Of a stretch of 58,505 nucleotides of DNA, positions 46,891 through 56,260 are shown piece by piece. The DNA lies in contig CALDVW010000052.1 of the NCBI GenBank assembly GCA_937924405.1, positions 1 through 58,505 of the forward strand, written 5' to 3'. The notes beneath the pieces were generated by a model. That model was not told the origin of the DNA. It saw nothing but the letters and a program-made list of their open reading frames with translations, and made no database searches. Position numbers and translations under genes: made by a program. The DNA is from an uncultured Lysobacterales bacterium. GTDB lineage: Bacteria; Pseudomonadota; Gammaproteobacteria; Xanthomonadales; SZUA-36. How positions within the stretch are numbered: the stretch's first letter is position 1; every line of letters begins with the position of its first letter.

Positions 46891-48479
46891 TCCGGTTGGG
46901 TGTTTGTTACCTGTCCGACAAGTCGAAGCACCAGGTACAGCAGACCGGCACCTAGGATGATTCCAAGCCACCAGGGCATTCCGAAGGCAACCGGAACGGA
47001 ACCCACGCCGAGCGCGACGGCGCCCACCAGAAGGGCATAAGGCAGCTGTGTCCTGACGTGCTCTATGTGGTCACAGCCGGAAGCCATTGAGGACAGGATG
47101 GTGGTATCGGAAATCGGCGAGCAATGGTCTCCCCAGACACTGCCGGCCAGCACACTGGCGATGGAGGAATACAGAATATGCATATCGTCCGGACCTGAAA
47201 AGCCGCTCGCTTTCATGACTGCCCACGTTAGCGGAATGACCAGCGGCACCAGGATGCCCATTGAACCCCAGCTCGAGCCGGTCGCGAAGGCCGTGAATGC
47301 TGCCAGGATAAAAATGATCAAAGGCAGCAGCTGAACCTTCAGGGTGTCACCCAGAATTGACACCAGGAAATCGGCCGTTTTCAGTTCTTCCGTGATGCCG
47401 CCCAGGGCCCAGGCAAGCACCAGGATAATCATCGCGTAGAACATGGTCCGCAGTCCCTTGTACCAGGCATTGACGACTTCCTCCAGGTTCATGATGCGCT
47501 GGGCAAGCGTCATGAACGCAGCTGTAATCATGCCGATCAACGAACCCCACATCAGGGATTTATACGAATCTGCCGCTCCAATGATGTCCCTGAGGCCGGG
47601 ATCGGATATCTCCAGGTTTGCTTTACCGGTGAAATATAGCCCACCCATGACACCAGTGATCAACATCAGGATGGGCAGTACCGCGTTGATCGCGCGCTGC
47701 GGCTTGTTCTTGACCGCCTCGATGGGTTCACAATCCTCGGCCATGGAAGAGTCCAGGTGTCCGCCATCGTCCACTCCGTTTTCCCGGGCATCTTTCTCGG
47801 CTATAGCCATCGGTCCGAAATCACGCCCGCTCAGGGAAATCATGAATACGAACGCAATGGCCAGCAGCGGGTAAAAATTGTAGGGAATGGTCGACAGGAA
47901 CAACAGGTAGGCCTCTGAATCGAGGTCGGTAATGTAGGAAATCGATTCTCCGATCAGGCCTACCTGGTAGCCGATCCAGGTTGTCACGAAAGCGACTGTG
48001 GCCACGGGCGCCGCGGTGGAATCTACTATGTATGCCAGTTTGGCGCGGGAAATTTTCATGGAGTCGGTGACCGGGCGCATCGTGTTGCCAACCACCAGGG
48101 TATTGGCATAGTCATCGAAAAATATGGCCAATCCCATCGTTGCCGTTGCCAGGCAGGCGCGGCGGGCATCACTGGCCCAGGTCACGATCAGATTGACGAT
48201 ACCCTGCATCCCGCCGTTGCGCGAAATGATGCCCACCGTGCCGCCAATCATCAGAGAGAACAGAACGACCGCCGCATGATCGGCGTCGGCCACGGCATCC
48301 AGTATGTGCAGCTGGAAAGATTCCAGCAGTCCCTGCCACAATCCGGGCAAGGTGAAGCCGTTGATAGCCCAGGCGCCCAACCAAACACCCATAAAGAGCG
48401 CTGGTATGACCTGCCTCAGATAAAGGGCCAGCACAATGGCAAACAACGGTGGAAGTATGGAGATCCAGGTGCCTGTCAT
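46887..48479 (-). CDS. nhaC: NhaC-type Na+/H+ antiporter
   Basis: 530-residue inner-membrane protein from the ATG at 48479, with AGGA upstream (TTG at 48512 is an alternative). About 11-13 hydrophobic segments. Family segments include FDDYANTLVVGNTMRPVTD (the ion-binding helix region) and GSVWGDHCSPISDTTILSS. NhaC-family members exchange sodium, sometimes malate-lactate or tyrosine, so substrate is not certain. It is joined to mfd by a GTGA overlap. Confidence 0.88.
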   Translation of the reverse strand: MTGTWISILPPLFAIVLALYLRQVIPALFMGVWLGAWAINGFTLPGLWQGLLESFQLHILDAVADADHAAVVLFSLMIGGTVGIISRNGGMQGIVNLIVTWASDARRACLATATMGLAIFFDDYANTLVVGNTMRPVTDSMKISRAKLAYIVDSTAAPVATVAFVTTWIGYQVGLIGESISYITDLDSEAYLLFLSTIPYNFYPLLAIAFVFMISLSGRDFGPMAIAEKDARENGVDDGGHLDSSMAEDCEPIEAVKNKPQRAINAVLPILMLITGVMGGLYFTGKANLEISDPGLRDIIGAADSYKSLMWGSLIGMITAAFMTLAQRIMNLEEVVNAWYKGLRTMFYAMIILVLAWALGGITEELKTADFLVSILGDTLKVQLLPLIIFILAAFTAFATGSSWGSMGILVPLVIPLTWAVMKASGFSGPDDMHILYSSIASVLAGSVWGDHCSPISDTTILSSMASGCDHIEHVRTQLPYALLVGAVALGVGSVPVAFGMPWWLGIILGAGLLYLVLRLVGQVTNTQPE

Positions 48480-48501
48480 TCTATTCGTTTCCTGATTGGG
48501 T

Positions 48502-49500
48502 TCATGCCGCAAGCCGGTCTCGCAGTGACGCGGTTCCGGTCTGCTTGCGGAAATAGCTGTTCAAAATGTCGAATTGCTCGGCGGCGCTTTGCGCTCGCAT
48601 CAAGAGCTTCCTGGGCCCGTCCGAGTTGTCCCGGCCCGACAGGTACCAGCCGATGTGCCTGCGGGCGACACGCACACCGGTATGTTCACCATATGAGCGG
48701 TGCAATTGGCGCAGGTGACGCTCCATAACTTTCAGAACTTCCATAGGGGGCGGCGGGGCGAGCCGTTCTCCCGACTCGAGATAATGCCTGATTTCCCGGA
48801 AAATCCAGGGATTGCCCTGGGCAGCCCGGCCGATCATCAGGCCGTCTGCACCGGTGTAGTTCAGAACTTCCATTGCTTTTTCCGGCGACTCAATATCACC
48901 GTTGGCGAAAACCGGGATAGTGACAGCGTTGCAGATTTCCCTGATGGTTTCGTATTCCGCTTCACCCCTGAAGCGGTCGGAGCGTGTTCTTCCATGGACC
49001 GCCAATGCAGCAACCCCCAGGTCTTGAGCCATTAACGCGATATCGACGCCGTTCCGTGTTGCAGGGTTCGGACCAGTTCGGATTTTAAGAGTTACCGGTA
49101 CATCCACTGCCCGGACCGTGGCAGCAAGGATCCGCTGAACCTGATCCGGGTGTGACATCAGTGCCGAGCCGGCCAGTTTGTTGCAGACCTTTTTGGCCGG
49201 GCAGCCCATGTTGATGTCAATAATCTGGGCGCCCCGGGCGACGTTATATTGAGCGGAATCTGCCATCCACTGCGGATCGAATCCTGCAATCTGTACGGCC
49301 GTTGGACCGCTTTCTCCACCGATATTACCGCGCATACGCGCCGTTTTCGTCTCCCTCAGCGCCGGGTTGGACGCAAGCATTTCCGATACGGTATAGCCGG
49401 CCCCGAGTTCACGACAGAGCCGGCGGAAGAACCGGTCGGTGACGCCGACCATGGGGGCCAGTGCCAGGGGATTCGTGATGTGATGTGGGCCAATTTGCAT
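48502..49500 (-). CDS. dusB: tRNA-dihydrouridine synthase B
   Basis: 332 residues; flavoenzyme reducing uridine in tRNA. The TIM barrel opens LALAPMVGVTDRFFRRLC. The catalytic cysteine is in INMGCPAKKVCNKLAGSALM; FMN-binding segments are VHGRTRSDRF, VFANGDIES and GLMIGRAAQGNPWIF. The C-terminal helical domain binds tRNA. DusB usually precedes fis; here fis is absent and nhaC-mfd follow with a 22-base gap. Confidence 0.95.
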   Translation of the reverse strand: MQIGPHHITNPLALAPMVGVTDRFFRRLCRELGAGYTVSEMLASNPALRETKTARMRGNIGGESGPTAVQIAGFDPQWMADSAQYNVARGAQIIDINMGCPAKKVCNKLAGSALMSHPDQVQRILAATVRAVDVPVTLKIRTGPNPATRNGVDIALMAQDLGVAALAVHGRTRSDRFRGEAEYETIREICNAVTIPVFANGDIESPEKAMEVLNYTGADGLMIGRAAQGNPWIFREIRHYLESGERLAPPPPMEVLKVMERHLRQLHRSYGEHTGVRVARRHIGWYLSGRDNSDGPRKLLMRAQSAAEQFDILNSYFRKQTGTASLRDRLAA

Positions 49501-49514
49501 CTTGATTCTGAAGG

Positions 49515-50744
49515 TCAGGAAAGGGCGCCAAATATTTTAAAACCCGCGATCCAGGTGCCGATTGCAGAACCCAGGTTCGAAAGAAAGAATACCAGCAAAA
49601 TACGGGTGGCAGGATTCCGGAACCATCCGCGTAAAGTCGTTATATCGAATCTCAGGTTTTCCAGGTCGGAGACTCGCGGCTTTCTGATCCAGGATTCGAC
49701 CAACCCGGTCACCATCCCGGCCGCGATAGTGGGATTGAGTGAAGTCAGAGGGGCGGCAATCACGGCACTGAGCACAGTGAGAGGGTGTCCCCGTGCAATC
49801 AGTGCGCCGAGTGCTGCCAGGCCGCCGTTGATGGCGACCCAGATAAAGACCAGCTGCCAGCCGAGTTCCGGGCTGCGGGAAAAGCCGATGTAAAAGCCCA
49901 GCAGAATCAGGACCATGATGGCCCACGGAATGATCCGCGGCCAACGGGACCTGGGCGGCAGGGTTTCCAGTTTCTGTCGTTCGGCTCGGGGTGCTTCCTG
50001 GCCATTCTGGAGATGCTCGGCCAGGCCTTCCAGATGCCCCGCGCCGATCACCACCAGTACATTGCTGCCGCTTTTTTCAGCGTTTTCTTCACGCAGCCTG
50101 GCGGCCATATAGCGGTCGCGTTCGGCAATCAGGGCCTCGAAAAGCTCCGGAGATTGTTCAGCGAATTCCGTGAAGGTTGATTCGAGGATATCGCCTTCCT
50201 TCAGCTTCTCGATCGCTTCTTCATCAATTTCATCTGAACTGACCATACCGAAGGCAAGACCCGCCATCAGGTACATGCGCTTGTACCATGGCACACTGGC
50301 ATAACTGCGGCGAAGAGTGGTCGCGAGATCACGATCGACCAGTTGAAGCGGCATATCGCGCTCATTCGCTGCCACGGCCGCGGCTCGCATTTCGGCACCA
50401 GGCTCGATGCCAAACTGGTCCGCAATGCGCCGCTGATAAGCGCTGAGTGCCAGGTTGGCCATGACAAGTCCTGCCTTGCCTTGCCGAATGATTTTGTAAA
50501 GATCGAGATCGGTCCACTTGCGCTCTGCGGTCAGAGCGTCGTACCTGGCCTGGCAAAGTTCAACAGCGACAGTGTCGAATTCACCCGATGTGGCCATTTC
50601 CCTGACAGCCTCGGCACTGGCGCGAGAAACATGGGCGGTCCCTAAGAGGGTGTATTCAACCCCGTCCCGGTTGAGGCGACGAACGGGCTGTTCGTGGGAA
50701 ATCTCGCCCGCTGGATGGGCCTGGGTATTATTTTCCTGCGACAT
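49515..50744 (-). CDS. TraB-family protein with C-terminal membrane domain
   Basis: 409 residues. The TraB (TIKI-like) domain occupies about 30-235: LLGTAHVSRASAEAVREM, VAVELCQARYDAL, and VLVVIGAGHLEGLAEHL. A C-terminal region of about four membrane helices follows (IIPWAIMVLILLGFYIG; LVFIWVAINGGLAALGAL; TVLSAVIAAPLTSLNP; LVFFLSNLGSAIGTW). This matches the archaeal/bacterial TraB pheromone-shutdown family and animal TRABD. A metal-dependent peptidase activity is proposed for the fold; function here is unknown. 14 bases upstream of dusB. Confidence 0.85.
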   Translation of the reverse strand: MSQENNTQAHPAGEISHEQPVRRLNRDGVEYTLLGTAHVSRASAEAVREMATSGEFDTVAVELCQARYDALTAERKWTDLDLYKIIRQGKAGLVMANLALSAYQRRIADQFGIEPGAEMRAAAVAANERDMPLQLVDRDLATTLRRSYASVPWYKRMYLMAGLAFGMVSSDEIDEEAIEKLKEGDILESTFTEFAEQSPELFEALIAERDRYMAARLREENAEKSGSNVLVVIGAGHLEGLAEHLQNGQEAPRAERQKLETLPPRSRWPRIIPWAIMVLILLGFYIGFSRSPELGWQLVFIWVAINGGLAALGALIARGHPLTVLSAVIAAPLTSLNPTIAAGMVTGLVESWIRKPRVSDLENLRFDITTLRGWFRNPATRILLVFFLSNLGSAIGTWIAGFKIFGALS

Positions 50745-50813
50745 CGGGACGCCTGAATGGGAAAAGGCGCAAGGATACCTCATCCCGCCGGATGGCGCTC
50801 GGCTTCGGACAAC

Positions 50814-50836
50814 AAAAACACCGTTTCAAAACGGTG
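50814..50836 (-). terminator. Rho-independent terminator after the small exported protein gene
   Basis: Stem CACCGTTT/AAACGGTG (50819-50826, 50829-50836) with TTTTT on the minus strand (50814-50818). It lies 7 bases past the stop of the 102-residue protein gene and separates it from the TraB-family gene. Confidence 0.88.
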
Positions 50837-50843
50837 CGACGGC

Positions 50844-51152
50844 TCAGCCGGATTTGTTATCCAGTACCTGGCCTTTGTGTAAAACGGTGAACAAGACGAG
50901 GTCATGCTCGAAATACACGCTCCAGCGTTCGTATTCCCAGCTCGAAATCGGTGGATCTCCAACGGCCGCGTTGGTTTTCATGGGTTCGCCGAAACGGGCC
51001 TTTACATCAGCCTTTTTTACACCGTTTTCAGGTAATTCCATCTGGTCGGCCTGCCTGACTTCTTCGATCAGCAGGACATCAGCCAATAAAGCCGGTGAGA
51101 AAGAGAAAGCCGCGGGGGCTATTAACATCAGCGCCAGAACCATCCTTGTCAT
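50844..51152 (-). CDS. Small exported protein of unknown function, possibly BamE/SmpA-like
   Basis: 102 residues. A signal peptide ends near ALLADV. The mature part contains GVKKADVKARFGEP, followed by PPISSWEYERWSVYFEHDLVLFTVL. That pattern (helix, turn with FGEP, then strands ending in a WEY/YFEHD hairpin) resembles the SmpA/BamE fold. It has its own terminator and lies 64 bases downstream of rsgA, in the same direction. I do not recognise a characterised homologue. Confidence 0.7.
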   Translation of the reverse strand: MTRMVLALMLIAPAAFSFSPALLADVLLIEEVRQADQMELPENGVKKADVKARFGEPMKTNAAVGDPPISSWEYERWSVYFEHDLVLFTVLHKGQVLDNKSG

Positions 51153-51216
51153 GTCACTGTCTCCAAATATCAGTTCAATGGAGGGTTAAATATACCATGT
51201 AAGTGATCAAAAGTAC

Positions 51217-52149
51217 TCAGGTTCGGCTCTGCTGTTCCAGCAGTCTCAAGTACGACTCATAGCGCCACGCCCGGATTTCCCCGAGTTCGACGGCTGCCCG
51301 GACTGCACAATCGGGCTCTCCGGCATGCTGGCAATCGTTGAATTTGCAGTGTCCCATGCAGGGCTCAAATTCCACGAAACCTGTGGCGAGATCCTGTTGG
51401 CTCATGTCCCATAAGCCGTATTCCCAGACGCCCGGTGAATCAATCAGCTTACCGCCCGAGGACAGCTGGTAAAGGATCGTAGTGGTGGTGGTATGGGTGC
51501 CCTTGCCAGTGACCCGGGAGAGCGCGCCTGTCTGCAGGTCGTGATCGGGCATGATTGCGTTGATCAGGGACGATTTACCCACCCCTGATTGCCCGACCAG
51601 AATGCTGGTTTTTTGGTCGAGAACCGGTGCCAGGGTGGAAATGCCCGGAGGCCCCTTGCAGGACGTTGTCAGAACCGGGTAACTCATCTTCCGGTAATCG
51701 TCCAGGTGACTTAAGGGGCCGTCATCAGGAGCGCCGGCCGAACACATGAGTTCCGCCTTGTTCAGGATGATCACCGGTTGGATTCCAAGGCTGAGGATGG
51801 CAACCAGGTAGCGCTCGACCAGGTCGAGGCTCGGGGCGGGTTCCGGCGCGATCACAATCAGGACCTGGTCGAGGTTGGCTGCAATGACCTGTTTGCGCCC
51901 GCGGTTGTCAGCGCGGGCAAATTCATTTTGGCGGGGAAGAATTTCCGTGACCACGAAAGTCTGCTCATCCACCCGCTCCACCCTGACGTGATCTCCACAA
52001 TAGGGCCGGCCCAGAGAACGGCGATATTGGCAGCCTGCCTGCGAACCATCGGGTAGTTCGATGACACCACGGTTCCCATAGGAAACCAGAACCAGCCCTT
52101 CATCTGTGGCAGCATTTGTCATCCGGGCTATTGTACCCGTGCTTGCCAT
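51217..52149 (-). CDS. rsgA: Small ribosomal subunit biogenesis GTPase RsgA
   Basis: 310 residues, circularly permuted GTPase acting in late 30S maturation. An N-terminal OB fold (1-80) is followed by G4 NKAE (130-133), G1 GQSGVGKSS (186-194) and G3 DSPG (237-240), an order unique to the cpGTPases. The C-terminal zinc site is C264, C268, C273, H275 and C281. ATG at 52122 is an alternative start. Divergent from orn with a 41-base gap, the usual orn-rsgA arrangement. Confidence 0.95.
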   Translation of the reverse strand: MASTGTIARMTNAATDEGLVLVSYGNRGVIELPDGSQAGCQYRRSLGRPYCGDHVRVERVDEQTFVVTEILPRQNEFARADNRGRKQVIAANLDQVLIVIAPEPAPSLDLVERYLVAILSLGIQPVIILNKAELMCSAGAPDDGPLSHLDDYRKMSYPVLTTSCKGPPGISTLAPVLDQKTSILVGQSGVGKSSLINAIMPDHDLQTGALSRVTGKGTHTTTTTILYQLSSGGKLIDSPGVWEYGLWDMSQQDLATGFVEFEPCMGHCKFNDCQHAGEPDCAVRAAVELGEIRAWRYESYLRLLEQQSRT

Positions 52150-52190
52150 GAAGCAAACTCATTACCTCGTCACAAATGGTGTTGCTGGCT

Positions 52191-52751
52191 ATGGAAAATT
52201 CACTGGAGACCCGCCTGATCTGGCTCGATCTTGAAATGACCGGCCTTGACCCGGACCGGGACACTATTCTTGAAATTGCCACAATCGTTACCGATGCCGA
52301 GCTCAATGAGCTGGCAGAGGGGCCTGTCTATGCCATCCGCCATAACGAGTCTGTTTTGCAGGGAATGGACGACTGGAATACAGAACATCACACGTCTTCC
52401 GGTTTGTGGAAGCGCGTGATTGAAAGCACAACCGGAGTAGATGAAGCGCAGCAAGGGACACGGCAATTTCTGGAGCAATGGACCACGCAGGGGACTTCAC
52501 CGATGTGCGGTAACAGTATTTGTCAGGACCGCCGTTTTCTGTATCGGTTGATGCCGGAACTGGAAGGCTGGTTTCACTATCGGAATCTTGATGTCAGCAC
52601 CATCAAGGAACTGGCTGCGAGATGGGCGCCGCACTTACTGAAGGGGCTGGTAAAACAGAACCGCCATGAAGCCCTGTCCGATATTCGCGAGTCTATTGAG
52701 GAACTCAGATACTATCGATCCTTCATGGGTGACCTGGCCGGTTGCAAATAA
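52191..52751 (+). CDS. orn: Oligoribonuclease
   Basis: 186 residues from the ATG at 52191; an earlier ATG at 52176 adds five residues. Degrades dinucleotides, including pGpG from c-di-GMP turnover. The DEDDh exonuclease motifs are [12 protein letters not shown], the [12 protein letters not shown] region, [11 protein letters not shown] and the C-terminal [20 protein letters not shown] containing the catalytic His and Asp. Confidence 0.96.
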   Translation: MENSLETRLIWLDLEMTGLDPDRDTILEIATIVTDAELNELAEGPVYAIRHNESVLQGMDDWNTEHHTSSGLWKRVIESTTGVDEAQQGTRQFLEQWTTQGTSPMCGNSICQDRRFLYRLMPELEGWFHYRNLDVSTIKELAARWAPHLLKGLVKQNRHEALSDIRESIEELRYYRSFMGDLAGCK

Positions 52752-52876
52752 TTCTGTTCCTTGATATTAATGTTTTTGCCTTAACACAATTTTAATAATT
52801 GCTCCAAGAGGTTGCAGGCAACAACCCGTTTCTCGATTTAAAACACGTTATTCAGTCAGATATGGGAGAGACCAGA

Positions 52877-55800
52877 ATGACCAGCAGGGGAAGCATCAGG
52901 AAAAGATCCATATTTCAAGCTACATTTTTCACTTTGTTCCTGGCACTTTTGGCGATACCGGCCTGGGCTGACGATGCCCAAACAGATAGTGGGCCAGACG
53001 GCGCCAGTAGTCAGGTCGATGAAAGTGAGGATGAAATATTCGAGGAAGACGCGGCTGATCTCGACCGGGTGGTGGTCACCGGATCGCGTTTGCAGCGCGA
53101 GACGTACACCAGCATTGCACCACTTCAGATAATTACTGCCCAGGGATCACGTGAGGCGGGCTTGATTGATGCGGCCGACATTCTCCAGAATTCGACGGCA
53201 GCCGGTGGATTGCAGATCGACCTGACCTTCACCGGGCTGGTGCTGGACAATGGCCCCGGAGCCTCGACGATTGATCTCAGGGGCCTGGGTGCTGGCCGCA
53301 CGCTGGTACTGCTGAATGGACGTCGCCTCGCGCCTTCCGGCGTAGAAGGCGTGCCGGTTGCACCGGACCTCAACCTGATTCCGGGTTCCATGGTTAGACA
53401 GTACGACGTGCTGCTGGACGGAGCATCCTCGGTCTACGGCTCCGATGCGGTAGCCGGCGTGACGAATATCCTGATGCGCAAGGATTTTGACGGTTTCGAG
53501 TTCGACGTTTTTTATAACCACCCGGACCAGAAAAACGGCCGCTCCTACACCGTCAATGCTCTGTATGGCCTCAATTTTGATCGCGGATTCTTCGGCGTCG
53601 GGCTGGAGTACCAGGATTCCGAAGCGGTCAGGTACCGTGACCGCTCCTGGACCAGCCCCTGTGACATCCACCACGAAATTGACGAAAATGGAAAAATCCG
53701 CACCGAGGAACAGTTCTACACCCAGGTTTACGGCATGGAATGGGATGAATGCCGCCTCGGTGCACTTGCAGGCCGCACCGTCGTGCCGTTTGCAGGCAGC
53801 GTGTACTACACGCCCGGCTACAGCAATGGTGGGTGGCCTGAATACTCTGAATCGTCCGCCTTCGGATTTGGCGTGGATGGCAATGGCGACGGCATGACCG
53901 ACCTGACGTTTCGTGACTACGACCTCAACGGCACAGACGGCCATCAAAACACCATGCTTTACCCGGAATCGGACCGGATCAGCCTGATGGCCTACGGTGA
54001 GTACACTTTCGACGGCGAAATGAACAACACGTTTTTCTTCGAATTCAATTATAACGAGCGTGACTTTTACGTTGAGAGCCAGCCGGGCCAGTTGTTTCCC
54101 GATGTTCCGGCTTTCAATCCGTACAACATCTGTAATCCTGACGGCATAAGGGGTGTGGACTGCGGTCTGGCCCAGGATGCCCTGTACACCAATCCCAACT
54201 TCATCGATTCGTTTGCCAACCAGTTTGCGGGGTTGTGTGAAGAATTCGATATCCCACTGGAATTCTGTACCCCGGAAACCTTTGGATTGCTGAGTGGCCC
54301 AATCGGTGCAGCCGTAACCACTCCCATCGTATCGGTTCTCGGCGATCGCAACATCACCAGCACCAACATGAAGCAGGTGCGGGGTGTGCTCGGGTTCAAG
54401 GGCGACCTGCCTTTTGTTGACTGGGGATCACTAAACAATTGGATCTATGATGCTGCACTCGTCTATACGAGTTCAGACGGTTCCTCCACCGCGCCAGGTG
54501 TTCGCGGTGACCGGCTGGACCTGGCTCTGGGCTGGTATTCCACGAGCAACACACCCTGCGAAAACAATGTCGGGGCTGAACTGGCCTCCGATGCTGCCCC
54601 GGGATGCGTGCCGGTCGATATGTATGCCCCCTCCCTGTATCCGATTGGTGTGGTGACCGGCGACTTCGGATCGCAGGCGGAACGCGACTATCTGTTTGGT
54701 ACACGTGATTTCGACACCGAGTACGAGCAAACCATGTTCACCGCCTACGCCAACGGCTTTCTGTTTGAAATGCAGGGCGGAACCGCCATGGGCGGCCTGG
54801 GTCTCGAATGGCGTCAAGATGAAATCAACTCGATACCCAATGAAGTGGCTGCCAAAGGCCTCTTATGGGGCTTTACGCGCGACGCAGGCGCATCCGGAAA
54901 GAAATGGACGCGTGAGATTTTCGGTGAGATCGAATTGCCTATCCTGGCGGGCAAGAAAGGCGCCGACGAACTCAGGCTCAACCTGTCGGCCCGCTATACG
55001 GATGACGAGTACTACGGATCCGATACCACCTGGTCAACCAAGCTGGGCTGGCGGCCAACGCCCAGCCTCTTACTGCGCGGCACGGCCGGAACTTCCTTCC
55101 GCGCACCGAACCTGCGCGAAGTGTTCCTGCGGGCACAGACCGGTTTTCCGAACGTGACCGACCCCTGCGTGGTGCCCGAAGACGCAACCAATCCGATCGA
55201 TGGAAGTTACATACCCGAGTTGGATAATCGTGATCCGATCGTGCTGGAAAACTGCGTGCGCACCGGTGTCGACCCCACCATGCTCGATAACAACGGCTTC
55301 AATACCTACAGCGTAGAAACCGCAGCCGGCGGCAATCCGGACCTGAAAGCGGAGACCTCATTTTCCTACACTTACGGTTTCGCTTTCGAGCAGCCCTGGT
55401 CGGAATCCTTCGACCTGGTGTTTGGCGCCACTTACTACGACATCGACATCGACGACACCATTATCGAGCCAACGGCGCAGTTCCTGGTTAATCAGTGTTA
55501 CAACGACCCGCAGGGCGACAGCACCTTCTGTGACAAGCTCAGGCGTGACGGCGACGGTTTCCTCGACCTGATCAATGCCCGCTTCGTGAACCGCGACAAT
55601 GCGCATGCACGGGGTGTTGATATCAACGCGAATTTCGACAAGGCATTCAATATTGGTTCGCACTCCTCGAGCGTGGCACTGGACCTGGTTGTCAATCACA
55701 ACATCGAGGCTTCAACCACCTTCATTAACGATGATGGCACCCCGGACTTTGATGAAGATACCGGAGAAATCGGCTTTGCCAAGTGGAAGGGCCAATTGGG

Positions 55801-56176
55801 CATGCGCTTCAACGTTGATGATTTCCGCTTCACCTGGGTGGTCAATTACATTGGCCCAACCGATCAGGATCCGGATTTCGTGGATGAATTCGACGAAGCC
55901 ATTACCGGTATATCCGACACCTGTGTAGGTCCACCGACCGATGTCCTGTGTCGCGACTACATGGATACTGATGATTACTGGCTGCACTCGACGTCCTTCT
56001 ACTGGTACGGCGATTCATTCACAGCCGGCATTGGTATCCGTAACGTATTCGATGAAAGTCCGCCTTTTGTCGATTCCGACGAGTATTACGGCCGGTTCCG
56101 GCACCGCCTGCCGATTGGCGGAGGTTACGATCTGATGGGCCGGACCTTCTTTGTCAACGTCATTTGGAAACTTTGA
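52877..56176 (+). CDS. TonB-dependent receptor, large
   Basis: 1099 residues from the ATG at 52877 (GGGAGAG eight bases upstream; the frame is open to 52799). Signal peptide ending IPAWA-DDAQ, an acidic segment, then a TonB-box-like LDRVVVTGSRLQR and the plug domain (STIDLRGLGAGRTLVLLNGRRLAP; LLDGASSVYGSDAVAGVTNILMRKDFDG). The barrel spans the rest and ends in GRTFFVNVIWKL, the terminal aromatic strand. The type resembles CirA/oligopeptide and polymer receptors. It contains several Cys in extracellular-loop positions. The S9 peptidase downstream suggests peptide uptake, which is inference. Confidence 0.92.
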   Translation: MTSRGSIRKRSIFQATFFTLFLALLAIPAWADDAQTDSGPDGASSQVDESEDEIFEEDAADLDRVVVTGSRLQRETYTSIAPLQIITAQGSREAGLIDAADILQNSTAAGGLQIDLTFTGLVLDNGPGASTIDLRGLGAGRTLVLLNGRRLAPSGVEGVPVAPDLNLIPGSMVRQYDVLLDGASSVYGSDAVAGVTNILMRKDFDGFEFDVFYNHPDQKNGRSYTVNALYGLNFDRGFFGVGLEYQDSEAVRYRDRSWTSPCDIHHEIDENGKIRTEEQFYTQVYGMEWDECRLGALAGRTVVPFAGSVYYTPGYSNGGWPEYSESSAFGFGVDGNGDGMTDLTFRDYDLNGTDGHQNTMLYPESDRISLMAYGEYTFDGEMNNTFFFEFNYNERDFYVESQPGQLFPDVPAFNPYNICNPDGIRGVDCGLAQDALYTNPNFIDSFANQFAGLCEEFDIPLEFCTPETFGLLSGPIGAAVTTPIVSVLGDRNITSTNMKQVRGVLGFKGDLPFVDWGSLNNWIYDAALVYTSSDGSSTAPGVRGDRLDLALGWYSTSNTPCENNVGAELASDAAPGCVPVDMYAPSLYPIGVVTGDFGSQAERDYLFGTRDFDTEYEQTMFTAYANGFLFEMQGGTAMGGLGLEWRQDEINSIPNEVAAKGLLWGFTRDAGASGKKWTREIFGEIELPILAGKKGADELRLNLSARYTDDEYYGSDTTWSTKLGWRPTPSLLLRGTAGTSFRAPNLREVFLRAQTGFPNVTDPCVVPEDATNPIDGSYIPELDNRDPIVLENCVRTGVDPTMLDNNGFNTYSVETAAGGNPDLKAETSFSYTYGFAFEQPWSESFDLVFGATYYDIDIDDTIIEPTAQFLVNQCYNDPQGDSTFCDKLRRDGDGFLDLINARFVNRDNAHARGVDINANFDKAFNIGSHSSSVALDLVVNHNIEASTTFINDDGTPDFDEDTGEIGFAKWKGQLGMRFNVDDFRFTWVVNYIGPTDQDPDFVDEFDEAITGISDTCVGPPTDVLCRDYMDTDDYWLHSTSFYWYGDSFTAGIGIRNVFDESPPFVDSDEYYGRFRHRLPIGGGYDLMGRTFFVNVIWKL

Positions 56177-56185
56177 TAGCCAGTG

Positions 56186-56203
56186 CCTTGAGGGTTCTCA
56201 AGG
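56186..56203 (+). other. Short hairpin after the TonB receptor gene
   Basis: CCTTGAG, loop GGTT, CTCAAGG forms a perfect 7-base stem 9 bases after the stop codon. No T-run follows, so it is not a terminator by itself; it may protect the 3' end or act with the terminator just after it. Confidence 0.5.
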
Positions 56204-56212
56204 AGCAGAAAG

Positions 56213-56237
56213 TCCCGCCTCATTACGGCGGGATTTT
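56213..56237 (+). terminator. Rho-independent terminator between the TonB receptor and the S9 peptidase
   Basis: TCCCGCC (56213-56219), seven-base loop, GGCGGGA (56227-56233) then TTTT. It ends the receptor transcript only 24 bases before the peptidase start, so the peptidase must use its own promoter or read-through. Confidence 0.85.
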
Positions 56238-56260
56238 CATTTATACTCCAGTTTTTCAGC

